Assembly (NCBI GenBank): GCA_022777485.1 | Contig: JALFGC010000096.1 | Span: 1 to 39,396 of the forward strand | Origin: Bacteroidales bacterium | GTDB lineage: Bacteria; Bacteroidota; Bacteroidia; Bacteroidales; Paludibacteraceae | Direction: 5' to 3' | DNA length: 39,396 nt | Part shown: positions 15,070 through 23,082 of the stretch, one piece after another | Layout of the letters: the number at the start of each line of letters is the position of its first letter | Numbering within the stretch: the stretch's first letter is position 1 | Notes under the pieces: generated by a model | What the model saw: the letters and a program-made list of their open reading frames with translations, nothing else | Told to the model about the DNA's origin: nothing | The model's database searches: none | Program-made: the position numbers and the translations under genes

Positions 15070-16149
15070 TTATCCCTCAATCAATCCACCTCCTACGACC
15101 AAGTTGTCTTTGTAGAGGACGAGGGACTGTCCGGGTGTGATACCCCATACGGGTTGCTCGAAATGTAGGCGTAGGGTAGGTTGCTCTTTCGTGTAGTCCG
15201 ACAGGTCTATCTGTGCGGGTACGGCAGGCGACTTGTAGCGGATTCGTGCACTGACTGTGGGCGACTCCTGCAACCACTCAAGGTCTCGTATGCGTGCACT
15301 ATCGGCTTGTACCTCGGTGGCGTAGAGGTCGTCGTGGCTGCCCAACATTACTTCATTGCGGGCGGCGTCTATCTTGGTAACGAACTGCGGTGTCCCCAGG
15401 GCTATTCCTAATCCCTTACGCTGCCCGATGGTGTAGTTGCAGAAGCCCATATGCTCGCCTAAGACTTTTCCCTCAGCGTTCACATACTTGCCCGCAGGCA
15501 CTTGTACGCCTTGCTCTGAGAGGAATTGCCGATAGTCGTTGTTCGGCACAAAGCAAATCTCTTGGCTCTCCGTCTTCTTGCTCAGTTTCTCGAAGCCGTG
15601 TTCAAAGGCTATCTGCCTCACCTCGGGTTTGGTCAGTCCTCCTAAGGGGAAGACCGTGCGCCGCAGGTTTTCCTCTGTCAACATCCAAAGGAAATAGGTC
15701 TGGTCTTTGCGGGTATCTGCCGCATTGCGCAGATACCAATGTCCGCGGTGCTCTGCTATCTGTGCATAATGTCCTGTAGCGATAAGGTCGCAACCGTATT
15801 CATCCGCTGCCTTCACCAACTCGCCCCACTTGATATGCGAGTTGCATAGCACGCAGGGGTTCGGCGTGCGCCCGCGGCTGTATTCCGAGATGAAGTTGGC
15901 AATCACATGCTCGCGGAAGGTGTCGCGAAAGTCGAGTATATGGTGCTCGAAGCCTAATGTCTGCGCCATGTGTTTGGCTTCCATAATGCTCTCCACCGAG
16001 CAGCAACCTTTCTCCCGCGCAAGGCAGGACTCTTTGATACTGTCGAAGGTGCGGAAGGTTACGCCCACCAACTCATAGCCCTGCTCCAAGAGGAGCATGG
16101 CTGCTACCGTGGAGTCAATTCCACCCGACATTGCCATTAGGACTTTCAT
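15070..16149 (-). CDS. mnmA: tRNA-specific 2-thiouridylase
   Basis: Cytoplasmic enzyme that puts the 2-thio group on U34 of Lys, Glu and Gln tRNAs, receiving sulfur through a relay. The PP-loop SGGIDST lies at residues 8-14. The two catalytic cysteines are C102 (PNPCVLCN) and C199 (QEICFV), the same positions as in the E. coli enzyme. GHYAQI and KDQTYFLW (conserved tRNA and ATP contacts) are present, and the C-terminal barrel domain is complete. An extra Cys group (C42, C49, C50 in CLAREKGCC) sits in an N-terminal insert that I recall from other Bacteroidota MnmA proteins. I see no promoter directly upstream, so it probably depends on the SDR gene promoter. Confidence 0.95.
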   Translation of the reverse strand: MKVLMAMSGGIDSTVAAMLLLEQGYELVGVTFRTFDSIKESCLAREKGCCSVESIMEAKHMAQTLGFEHHILDFRDTFREHVIANFISEYSRGRTPNPCVLCNSHIKWGELVKAADEYGCDLIATGHYAQIAEHRGHWYLRNAADTRKDQTYFLWMLTEENLRRTVFPLGGLTKPEVRQIAFEHGFEKLSKKTESQEICFVPNNDYRQFLSEQGVQVPAGKYVNAEGKVLGEHMGFCNYTIGQRKGLGIALGTPQFVTKIDAARNEVMLGSHDDLYATEVQADSARIRDLEWLQESPTVSARIRYKSPAVPAQIDLSDYTKEQPTLRLHFEQPVWGITPGQSLVLYKDNLVVGGGLIEG

Positions 16150-16165
16150 AGATATATTGATTATA

Positions 16166-16245
16166 TGGACCGCTTCGCTGTTGGACCGCTTCGCTGTCTA
16201 ACTTCAAACAGCGTGTAGCGCGGTCAAACAGCGTGTAGCGCGGTC
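16166..16245. repeat. Paired direct repeats in inverted array between SDR and mnmA
   Basis: Two abutting 16-bp copies of TGGACCGCTTCGCTGT (16166-16181, 16182-16197) face two abutting 20-bp copies of AAACAGCGTGTAGCGCGGTC (16206-16225, 16226-16245). The right unit is an imperfect inverted copy of the left (ACAGCG...AGCG.GGTC against GACCGCT..CGCTGT). The array can fold into alternative hairpins in the SDR-mnmA transcript. Confidence 0.85.
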
Positions 16246-16249
16246 TAAC

Positions 16250-17023
16250 TTAGAACCATTTCAGTTTGCGAATCAGCAATAGCAGCCATGTGGGTACGAG
16301 TGCAACGAAGAAGAGCAGCAGGTAATTCCATATGCATGGTACGGTTACCTTTGCGCGTCCGCGGAACAATGCATTCACGCCGCGTTTGGCAAGGTACTGC
16401 GGGGTAACGATATACCCTAATCCGCGTCCAATCTTCATGGCGTAGGACTGCAGGTTGTACAATCCCGTCTGCACCGCGCCCGGGCTGACATTGGTTACTA
16501 TCACGCCTTTCCCGCGCAACTCCACATGCACGGAGCGGGTGAAATTCTGTAGGAATGCTTTGCTGGCTCCGTAGGTGCCCATTCGCTGCACCGCCACACT
16601 CGCCGTGATGGAACACATGTTCAGGATATATCCTTTCCCGCGCGACACCATGTCTTGCCCGAAGTAGTAGGTGAGCATGGCGGGGGTTATCATGTGGAGG
16701 TTGAGAATCAGGTAGTTAAACGCCTCCGAGTCGTCCAAAAAGTCGCGGTCGTGATATACGCCGGCGTTGTTAATCAGTACTTCCACTTGCAGGTCGTGCT
16801 CCTTGCAGTAGGTGTGCAACTCCTTTGCTGCCTCCTGCACGCCGAGGTTTCGCACCAACGAAACCACCTCAACGGGATAGTCCTTGCGAAGTATCTTCGC
16901 CTTTTCGTGGATAGCCTCTTCGTTGCTAATAATGAGCAGGTTATATCCTCTTCCCGCCATCACGCGGGCGTATTCGTATCCGATTCCCGAACTGGCGCCG
17001 GTTACCAATGCTACTTTCTCCAT
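16250..17023 (-). CDS. Short-chain dehydrogenase/reductase
   Basis: NAD(P)-dependent oxidoreductase of the classical SDR family, 257 residues from the chosen ATG. The cofactor motif TGASSGIG (8-15), NNAG (85-88), and the catalytic S138, Y151 and K155 (YGASK) are all present. A hydrophobic C-terminal stretch (NYLLLFFVALVPTWLLLLI) ending in RKLKWF suggests membrane anchoring, as in SDRs acting on lipids or sterol-like substrates. The frame extends upstream to 17065, but that codon lies upstream of the expected transcript start (-7 box 17053-17060), so the start is 17023. The substrate is unknown. Confidence 0.9.
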   Translation of the reverse strand: MEKVALVTGASSGIGYEYARVMAGRGYNLLIISNEEAIHEKAKILRKDYPVEVVSLVRNLGVQEAAKELHTYCKEHDLQVEVLINNAGVYHDRDFLDDSEAFNYLILNLHMITPAMLTYYFGQDMVSRGKGYILNMCSITASVAVQRMGTYGASKAFLQNFTRSVHVELRGKGVIVTNVSPGAVQTGLYNLQSYAMKIGRGLGYIVTPQYLAKRGVNALFRGRAKVTVPCIWNYLLLFFVALVPTWLLLLIRKLKWF

Positions 17024-17052
17024 ACGATATGCTAAATAACAAAAAACGCCTG

Positions 17053-17084
17053 CAAAGGTACTCAAAATAATTCACATATGCAAA
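17053..17084 (-). promoter_or_regulatory. Promoter of the SDR gene
   Basis: Minus strand: -7 TACCTTTG (17060 back to 17053), 20-bp spacer, -33 TTTG (17084 back to 17081). It decides the SDR start at 17023. Confidence 0.8.
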
Positions 17085-17123
17085 TAATAATGAGTCGCAG
17101 GCGAAAAAAAACAAAGAGGTTGC

Positions 17124-18092
17124 TTATTCGAGCGGTTGACCGAAGACCGTGTACAGGCAGCCGTCGCGTTCAATGAGCACTTGTCCGTTGCGAATGACTT
17201 TGCGTACGGAGGGTGTGTCTGCGGTGGAGGCGGGTAGGGAGGTACTTTCGCCGTTCAGTTCAGACAAGTTGACCGCCGTGCCTTTCTTGTTGCCCCAGAT
17301 ATACTCTGCCAAGTCGGGGTAGTCGATGAAGGGGTTGCGGTTGTGCTGGAAGTCGCTGACGGCGTCCATGCGCTTGGTCTCTTTCTCGCTCACGGGGTCT
17401 TGGCGGTGCCATGTGATGAGCACCTCTATCTCCCAGTCGCGGAACTCCAAGTAGGAGTCGTTGCGCATGGCGTATTTGCTGCCTACATCTTTGTTGTCCA
17501 AGCGCCAAGTGAGTTCATCGCCGTAGCAGGTAGCCATATAGAAGTAGGCGCGTGCGAAGTCGCCTTTGTATTCGTCTTTTGGCTCAAACACCCAAAAGGT
17601 CTCGCCCTCGTAGGTGGCTCTGCCCACCTTCAACGAACCTGTAACCGATTGGTCTTTCAGGTCTTTGGTAGGCACGCCGAGGGGATAGTTGCTGCGCGAG
17701 GAGTTGGCGGTAGTGTTAGACGGATTGAGGTGGTAGCAGTCTTTGTAGGCATCGTTCTTGCTGCCTCCCCACCACGATTTGGCAAAGGAGTGCTCGATGT
17801 TGCACCCGCTCACCACTGCGCCCACTGAGGTGAACTTCTTCCACTTGTCGCAATACATATCCATGCAGTAGCCCTCTTCGTCTTGGTCGGAGTAGTAGAA
17901 CACGCCCCATGTCTTATCTGCTCCGCTGCCGTAGGGGATAGCGGTATGGGGGCGGATAATCTGCCCCAAAGTGGATTTCAAGACACTGTCTTGCTTGCCG
18001 TCAATGGCATCGTAGTAGCCAACGGGCATCTCCTCGGCTTGTATCAGCAGGGGGATGAGGAGGAAGAAGAGAAGGAAGTGTTTATGTTTCAT
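17124..18092 (-). CDS. Secreted endonuclease I family nuclease
   Basis: Exported DNA/RNA nuclease of the endonuclease I (EndA/Vvn) beta-beta-alpha-metal family, 322 residues. A signal peptide (MKHKHFLLFFLLIPLLIQA) is followed by the nuclease core: NIEHSFAKSWWGG with general base H101, DCYHLNPSN (H121, N123) for metal binding, NSSRSNYPLG, and the late conserved NRNPFIDYPDLAEYIWG. The C-terminus is a linker and the sorting-like tail RNGQVLIERDGCLYTVFGQP, related to the tail of the S8 protease at 5557. It probably scavenges nucleic acids outside the cell. No promoter of the usual form is visible upstream, so it may be read from the CoA-transferase transcript. Confidence 0.9.
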   Translation of the reverse strand: MKHKHFLLFFLLIPLLIQAEEMPVGYYDAIDGKQDSVLKSTLGQIIRPHTAIPYGSGADKTWGVFYYSDQDEEGYCMDMYCDKWKKFTSVGAVVSGCNIEHSFAKSWWGGSKNDAYKDCYHLNPSNTTANSSRSNYPLGVPTKDLKDQSVTGSLKVGRATYEGETFWVFEPKDEYKGDFARAYFYMATCYGDELTWRLDNKDVGSKYAMRNDSYLEFRDWEIEVLITWHRQDPVSEKETKRMDAVSDFQHNRNPFIDYPDLAEYIWGNKKGTAVNLSELNGESTSLPASTADTPSVRKVIRNGQVLIERDGCLYTVFGQPLE

Positions 18093-18241
18093 AATAGTGC
18101 GTAGAGATACTCCGTAAAAATCCCTCCAAATCTCTGCAAGGGCGTAGCCCGCTGCAAGGCATTAACTCGTTATCCTGCTCGCTTACGCTCGCGAGATTTA
18201 TTGGATTTTAACGGAGGATATGGAGTTGTTAGTATTATTCT
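18093..18241. other. Spacer with small palindromes between CoA-transferase and endonuclease
   Basis: This 149-bp spacer holds TGCA-a-GGGC-gta-GCCC-gc-TGCA (18135-18156), a compact hairpin, and CTCGC/GCGAG inverted repeats around 18178-18196. I see no gene and no canonical promoter. Confidence 0.5.
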
Positions 18242-19534
18242 TTATCTCAGTCGAAGGAATCCAATGCCGAAGCGGGCGACGGCTGCGCGCTCAAGGTCTT
18301 CGCGCACGGAGGGGTCTGCAATACGGATAAGTGCTTTCGCACGGTCAGCCAGGGGCAGGTTGCGCAGGAAGGCAATGCCGTGCTCGGTTACGATATACTG
18401 CGCCTGAAATCGCGTGGTAACTACGCCCGCGCCCGGGGCGAGGTTCGCCACAATTTTCGACTGCCCTTTGTTGGTCATGCTGGGCAGTGCGATGAAGCAT
18501 TTGCCTCCTTCGGATAGTGCGGCACCGTACATAAAGTCGTGTTGCCCGCCGACACCTGAGATGATAGTCTCGCCGATTGAGTCGGCGCAGATTTGTCCCG
18601 TCAGGTCCACCTCGATGGCAGAGTTGATAGCCATGGCGCGTGGGTTCTGTCGTATGATTTGCGGGTCGTTGGTCCATGCCACATCGCGGATGACGAAGTC
18701 GCGGTTGCCATCAATATAGTCGTAGAGGTGCTTGGAGCCAAGGATGAGGCTGCCGACTGATTTCCCGGGGAGAATCTTCTTTTGGCTGTTGTCGATGATA
18801 CCCTTCTCGATGAGGGGTAGCACGCCGTCTGTGATGGCTTCGGTGTGTAGGCCGAGGTGTTGGTGATTGCTGAGTGCATTGATGACGGCGTTGGGTATGC
18901 CGCCCACGCCAATCTGCAAGGTGGCACCATCTGGGATTTCGTTGGCGATGAAGTTGCCTATCTTGGTGTCCACCTCGGAGGGGACCGGGGTCGGCACCTC
19001 CACCAAAGGCTCGTCGCCTCGGCAGAGGGCGGTGATTTTGCTCACATGGATGACGGGGTCGCCAAAGGTGCGGGGCATGTACTTATTCACCTGCGCGATG
19101 ATGGTCTTGGCACATTCTGCTCCGGAGAAGGCGATGTCGGCGGAGATACCGAAGGAGCAGTAGCCTTCTTCATCGGGCTCGCTCACATTGAGGAACGCTA
19201 CATCTACGGGTACTAAACCGCTGCGGAAGAGGGATGGCACCTCTCCGAGGAAGCAAGGGATAGTGTCTGCCACGCCCTCTTTCATGGCGCGGCGCAGGTT
19301 GTTGGGCACAAAGATATTGAGTGCGCGGAAAGAGTCTATCAATTCGCGTTTGGCGTAGGGTGCTTCCTCCGGGTGTACGCCGAAGCCGCTGATGATTTTC
19401 ACATCGCGCAGTTCGGCAGCGCGTGCGGTGAGCGCCCGCAGGAGCACCATCGGGATAGAGGTGGAACCTTGCACCACGATCGTGTCGCCGGATTTAACGA
19501 ATTGTACGGCTTGCGCCGGAGTAAGGTACTTCAT
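18242..19534 (-). CDS. Acetyl-CoA hydrolase/transferase family CoA-transferase
   Basis: Class I-type CoA-transferase of the acetyl-CoA hydrolase/4-hydroxybutyrate CoA-transferase family, 430 residues. It has the N-terminal GDTIVVQGSTSIP and EEGYCSFGIS regions, the glycine-rich QIGVGGIPNAVINAL, the active-site Glu E232 in LHTEAITDG, and the C-terminal VTEHGIAFLR motif with the preceding GAGVVTTRFQAQYIVTE. It would exchange CoA between acetate and another short acid (butyrate, 4-hydroxybutyrate or succinate), fitting anaerobic fermentation. The frame is open to 19597, but the leader is poorly conserved-looking and MKYLTPAQAVQ (19534) matches the family start. Confidence 0.9.
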   Translation of the reverse strand: MKYLTPAQAVQFVKSGDTIVVQGSTSIPMVLLRALTARAAELRDVKIISGFGVHPEEAPYAKRELIDSFRALNIFVPNNLRRAMKEGVADTIPCFLGEVPSLFRSGLVPVDVAFLNVSEPDEEGYCSFGISADIAFSGAECAKTIIAQVNKYMPRTFGDPVIHVSKITALCRGDEPLVEVPTPVPSEVDTKIGNFIANEIPDGATLQIGVGGIPNAVINALSNHQHLGLHTEAITDGVLPLIEKGIIDNSQKKILPGKSVGSLILGSKHLYDYIDGNRDFVIRDVAWTNDPQIIRQNPRAMAINSAIEVDLTGQICADSIGETIISGVGGQHDFMYGAALSEGGKCFIALPSMTNKGQSKIVANLAPGAGVVTTRFQAQYIVTEHGIAFLRNLPLADRAKALIRIADPSVREDLERAAVARFGIGFLRLR

Positions 19535-19576
19535 AACTGTGCTATGTTTACGGTTTTGTATCGAAAGAGGTGGCGG

Positions 19577-19631
19577 AATCACCCAAGAATCACCCAAGAA
19601 TCACCTAAGAATCACCCAAGAATCACCCAAG
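19577..19631. repeat. Five tandem 11-bp repeats upstream of the CoA-transferase
   Basis: AATCACCCAAG repeats five times without gaps (19577-19587, 19588-19598, 19599-19609, 19610-19620, 19621-19631); only the third unit differs, at one base (CCT for CCC). It lies 43 bp upstream of the chosen start. Confidence 0.95.
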
Positions 19632-19740
19632 TTTGTCGGCTGATTTTCTCGGTGGGAGATATGGGTGTCTGCCGAGGTGCCCTTGTGCTATTGGTTTTTG
19701 GGTTTTTCAAAGGGCTTTTTATGTGCGGCTGTAAAACAAA

Positions 19741-19778
19741 AAGGAACTGCCAAAATCCACAGACTTTGATAGTTCCTT
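19741..19778 (-). terminator. Intrinsic terminator after tRNA-Glu
   Basis: AAGGAACT (19741-19748) pairs with AGTTCCTT (19771-19778) across a 22-nt loop; on the minus strand a short U run follows (A run at 19738-19742 on plus). It lies 7 bp beyond the tRNA 3' end. Confidence 0.65.
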
Positions 19779-19784
19779 CTCTTG

Positions 19785-19857
19785 TAGTGCTACCCGGACT
19801 CGAACCGGGGTTTACGGCGTGAGAGGCCGTTGTCCTAGGCCACTAGACGATAGCACC
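19785..19857 (-). tRNA. tRNA-Glu (anticodon CTC)
   Basis: The 73-nt minus-strand sequence folds as a tRNA: acceptor stem GGTGCTA/TAGCACT, anticodon stem ACGGC/GCCGT with the 7-nt loop CTCTCAC (anticodon CTC, reading GAG), and a T-arm CCCGG-TTCGAGT-CCGGG. The discriminator base is A (19785). The CCA end is not encoded (CAA follows). It has its own promoter at 19890-19921. Confidence 0.95.
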
Positions 19858-19889
19858 TTGGTAACTACTCTCTTTTTCGAAAGCGAGTG

Positions 19890-19921
19890 CAAAGGTACTG
19901 CTTTTTTTTGATATGACCAAA
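19890..19921 (-). promoter_or_regulatory. Promoter of tRNA-Glu
   Basis: Minus strand: -7 TACCTTTG (19897 back to 19890), 20-bp spacer, -33 TTTG (19921 back to 19918). Confidence 0.8.
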
Positions 19922-19987
19922 TAATTTTGAAAGAAAATGTTATTTTTTTGTATTTTTCATTATTTTGGTTAGAAAATACGAGGTAAA

Positions 19988-20019
19988 TTTGCTCATGTCA
20001 AAGGAATTTAGTAAATTTG
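19988..20019 (+). promoter_or_regulatory. Promoter of the nadE operon
   Basis: -33 TTTG at 19988-19991, 20-bp spacer, -7 TAAATTTG at 20012-20019, 55 bp before the nadE ATG. It is divergent from the tRNA promoter. Confidence 0.7.
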
Positions 20020-20074
20020 TGCGCTCAAATAAGGAGCATGTACGAGTAATGACTTAATTTAGTGAATCATCGTG

Positions 20075-21991
20075 ATGAATACGACCGATTTTGGATTTGT
20101 GCGTGTGGCGGCGGCGGTGCCCTCCTTGCATGTTGCAGATTGCGGGCAGAATGCGCAAGAGGTGAAGCGGCAGATTGCCGAAGCCATCGAAGAAGGCGTG
20201 GAGGTGATATGCTTCCCCGAACTGACGCTCACGGGCTACACCTGCGCGGACTTGTTCTTCACGCAGCAGTTGCAGCAGGATGCGCTGGCGGCGCTGGAAG
20301 ATGTGTGCGCTTACACGCGCGAGAAACCTATTATCGTGCTGATAGGTGCACCGCTGCAGGTGGATAATAACCTGTTCAACTGCGCTTTCGTGATGACCGA
20401 CGGCGAGGTGCTGGGCGTTGTGCCGAAGATAAACCTTCCGAACACGGGCGAGTTCTACGAGAAGCGTTGGTTCACCTCCGGCAGGGCATGGCAACGCAGC
20501 GCCGACGCGGAGACCATCGAACTATGGAGCGGCGATGTGCCTTTCGGCACCGACCTGCTCTTCACCACGCGCCACTACTGCTTCGGTATAGAGATATGCG
20601 AAGACCTGTGGAGCCCGCTGCCGCCCTCTACCCAGTTGGCGATACAGGGCGCGGAACTCATCTTCAACCTGTCTTCGAGCAACTGCCTCGTGGGGAAGAA
20701 TGCTTTCCGCCGCCAGATGATTACCCAGCAGTCAGCCCGCGTGCATTGCGGCTATGTCTATACCTCCTCGGGCGTGGGCGAGAGCACGACCGATGTGGTC
20801 TTCTCCGGCTCGACCTATATTGCCGAGGACGGGGTTATGCTCAGCGAGGGCGAACGCTTCCAACGCGTGTCGGACATGATTATTCAGGAGATTGACATTG
20901 AGCGTCTGCGCACCGAGCGCCAACGCAATACCAACTTCACCTCCGACAAAGTGGGGCATTACCGCAAAATCAATGTTGCCCCGATAGAGCGCGATGAGGA
21001 CTTCACCGAGCCCCTCCATCGCACCTTCTCCATGACGCCCTTCCTGCCTGCGAAGGCGAACGAGGATGAGTACTGCATGGATGTGCTCGCGATACAGACC
21101 AACGGCCTGATGCGCCGCTGGCAGCATACGCATGCGGAGACGGTTGTGGTGGGTATCTCCGGCGGCTTGGACAGCACGCTTGCGCTCTTGGTATGCGTGC
21201 AGGCGGCTGACCGCTTGGGTTACGACTACAGCCGCGTCATCGGTATCACCATGCCCGGCTTCGGCACCAGCGACCGCACGCACGACAACGCGCTCGCGCT
21301 GATGGACCAATTGGGCGTTACCACCTACGAGATACCCATCCGCGAGGTGGTTACGCAGCACCTGAACGACATCGGGCACGACATAGACAACCACGACATC
21401 ACTTATGAGAACGCGCAGGCACGCTCGCGCACGCTCATACTGATGGATATGGCGAACAAATACAACGGTATCGTGGTGGGTACGGGCGACCTGAGCGAGT
21501 TGGCACTCGGCTGGGCGACCTACTGCGGCGACCAGATGTCGATGTACGGCGTGAATGCCGGTATCCCCAAGACCCTTGTGCGCTATATGGTGCGCTATGC
21601 GGCGGAGAACCTCTTCGGCGAGGAGACGCGCCGCACGCTGATGGATATCATCGACACCCCCGTATCGCCCGAACTGCTGCCGACCGACGAAGCGGGCAAC
21701 ATCGCGCAGATAACCGAAGACAAGGTGGGACCCTATGAGTTGCACGATTTCTTCATCTACTACTTCCTCCACTACGGTTTTACGCGCGAGAAGATAGCCT
21801 ACATGGCGATACAGGCGTTTGCCGACGTGTACGATGAGGAGACCATCCGCAAGTGGCTCAATGTCTTCATGCAGCGTTTCTTCCGCCAGCAGTTCAAGCG
21901 CTCTTGCATGCCCGACGGACCGAAAGTGGTGGCAGTGAGCCTCTCGCCGCGCGGCGACTGGCGCATGCCCAGCGATGTGAATGAGATTTGA
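20075..21991 (+). CDS. nadE: Glutamine-dependent NAD+ synthetase
   Basis: Cytoplasmic two-domain enzyme that amidates nicotinic acid adenine dinucleotide to NAD+, using ammonia released from glutamine. The N-terminal nitrilase-type glutaminase domain has the triad E49 (FPELTLTGYT), K118 (VVPKINLPNTGEFYEKR) and C175 (GIEICEDLW). The C-terminal synthetase domain has the PP-loop GISGGLDST near residue 361 and GTGDLSELALGW. At 638 residues it is full length. A GTG lies at 20072, but the adjacent ATG at 20075 is the better start. It is the first gene of nadE-murB-murA-dsbD-rlmB; murB begins 11 bp after its stop. Confidence 0.96.
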   Translation: MNTTDFGFVRVAAAVPSLHVADCGQNAQEVKRQIAEAIEEGVEVICFPELTLTGYTCADLFFTQQLQQDALAALEDVCAYTREKPIIVLIGAPLQVDNNLFNCAFVMTDGEVLGVVPKINLPNTGEFYEKRWFTSGRAWQRSADAETIELWSGDVPFGTDLLFTTRHYCFGIEICEDLWSPLPPSTQLAIQGAELIFNLSSSNCLVGKNAFRRQMITQQSARVHCGYVYTSSGVGESTTDVVFSGSTYIAEDGVMLSEGERFQRVSDMIIQEIDIERLRTERQRNTNFTSDKVGHYRKINVAPIERDEDFTEPLHRTFSMTPFLPAKANEDEYCMDVLAIQTNGLMRRWQHTHAETVVVGISGGLDSTLALLVCVQAADRLGYDYSRVIGITMPGFGTSDRTHDNALALMDQLGVTTYEIPIREVVTQHLNDIGHDIDNHDITYENAQARSRTLILMDMANKYNGIVVGTGDLSELALGWATYCGDQMSMYGVNAGIPKTLVRYMVRYAAENLFGEETRRTLMDIIDTPVSPELLPTDEAGNIAQITEDKVGPYELHDFFIYYFLHYGFTREKIAYMAIQAFADVYDEETIRKWLNVFMQRFFRQQFKRSCMPDGPKVVAVSLSPRGDWRMPSDVNEI

Positions 21992-22002
21992 CTTTTCGCA
22001 AA

Positions 22003-23007
22003 ATGACAGAACAAAGACTAATCCCAAATACCTTTGGTATTCCTGCTCACGCACGAGTATATGCGGAATACACTTCCTTGGAGGAGTTGCGCGCGCTCTT
22101 GCAGACCTATAAGAGCGAGCGTTTGTTGCATATAGGTGCAGGCTCCAACTTATTGTTTACCAAAGACTTTGATGGTGTGGTGCTCCACTCGCGTATCTGC
22201 TTTGCCCGTGCGCTGGAAGAGGACGCCGAAGGCGTCAACATAGAGGTGGGCGCAGGCATTGTGATGGACGACCTGATAGCACAGGTAGCCGACATGGGGC
22301 TCTACGGATTGGAGAACCTAAGCCATATCCCGGGCGAGGTAGGTGCCTCGGCGGTGCAGAATGTGGGGGCGTATGGTGTGGAGGCAAAAGATGTGATTCG
22401 CGAGGTGCATGCGGTTGCGGTGGAGAGCGGCGAAGAGTGTGTCTTCTCCAACGCAGACTGCCGCTTCGGATATCGCGACAGTATCTTCAAGAATGAATGG
22501 AAAGGGCAGTATATCATCACGAGCGTGGTCTTCCACCTGAGTAAACAACTGCAACCGCGCCTCGACTATGGCAACCTGCGGCAGGCATTGGCAGGCAAGG
22601 AGCCTACGCCGATGAATATCCGCGAGGCGGTGATTGCTATCCGCAAGCAGAAACTGCCCGAGCCCGAGGATTTAGGCTCCGCAGGCAGTTTCTTCAAAAA
22701 TCCGATTATCTCTTCCGAGCATTTCCAGACGATACTTCAACAAGAGCATAAGACGGCGGCGGAGATACCGCATTTTGAGACCGCAGACGGCATAAAGATT
22801 CCCGCAGCATGGCTGATAGAGCAATGCGGATGGAAAGGCAAGCGACAGGGTGGGGCACAGGTGTATGAGAAGCAACCGCTCGTGATTGTGAACACAGGCA
22901 ATGCCACCGCACAAGACATCATCACCCTTGCGGCAGACATTACGGAGAGTATAGCGCAACGCTTTCAAATCACCCTCCATCCGGAGGTAAACCTAATTAA
23001 AGATTAA
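22003..23007 (+). CDS. murB: UDP-N-acetylenolpyruvoylglucosamine reductase
   Basis: Flavoenzyme that reduces the enolpyruvyl group to give UDP-N-acetylmuramic acid, the second committed step of peptidoglycan synthesis. The FAD-binding HIGAGSNLLF, the IPGEVGASAVQNVGAYGVE segment, and the catalytic residues R158 (FGYRDS), S229 (GSAGSFFKNP) and E328 (HPEVNLI) are visible. The Tyr-containing loop makes it a type I MurB, like that of E. coli. The frame opens at a TTG at 21988 overlapping nadE, but the ATG at 22003 gives a normal N-terminus. It is directly followed by murA, so both first steps are co-expressed. Confidence 0.95.
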   Translation: MTEQRLIPNTFGIPAHARVYAEYTSLEELRALLQTYKSERLLHIGAGSNLLFTKDFDGVVLHSRICFARALEEDAEGVNIEVGAGIVMDDLIAQVADMGLYGLENLSHIPGEVGASAVQNVGAYGVEAKDVIREVHAVAVESGEECVFSNADCRFGYRDSIFKNEWKGQYIITSVVFHLSKQLQPRLDYGNLRQALAGKEPTPMNIREAVIAIRKQKLPEPEDLGSAGSFFKNPIISSEHFQTILQQEHKTAAEIPHFETADGIKIPAAWLIEQCGWKGKRQGGAQVYEKQPLVIVNTGNATAQDIITLAADITESIAQRFQITLHPEVNLIKD

Positions 23008-23050
23008 GAATTATGTGTGCACATGCTTTGAAACTCAATTCCAGCGCCCT

Positions 23051-23078
23051 CATAATTCATAATTCATAATTCATAATT
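23051..23078. repeat. Four tandem 7-bp repeats just before murA
   Basis: CATAATT repeats four times (23051-23078), ending 4 bp before the murA ATG at 23083. Any change in copy number would alter the leader next to the ribosome-binding region. Confidence 0.9.
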
Positions 23079-23082
23079 ATCA

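Noticed and set aside
20732..22054. Minus-strand open frame of 440 codons over nadE
   Set aside because: NadE has both catalytic domains complete on the plus strand; the antisense frame arises from GC-rich codon use and has no motif.
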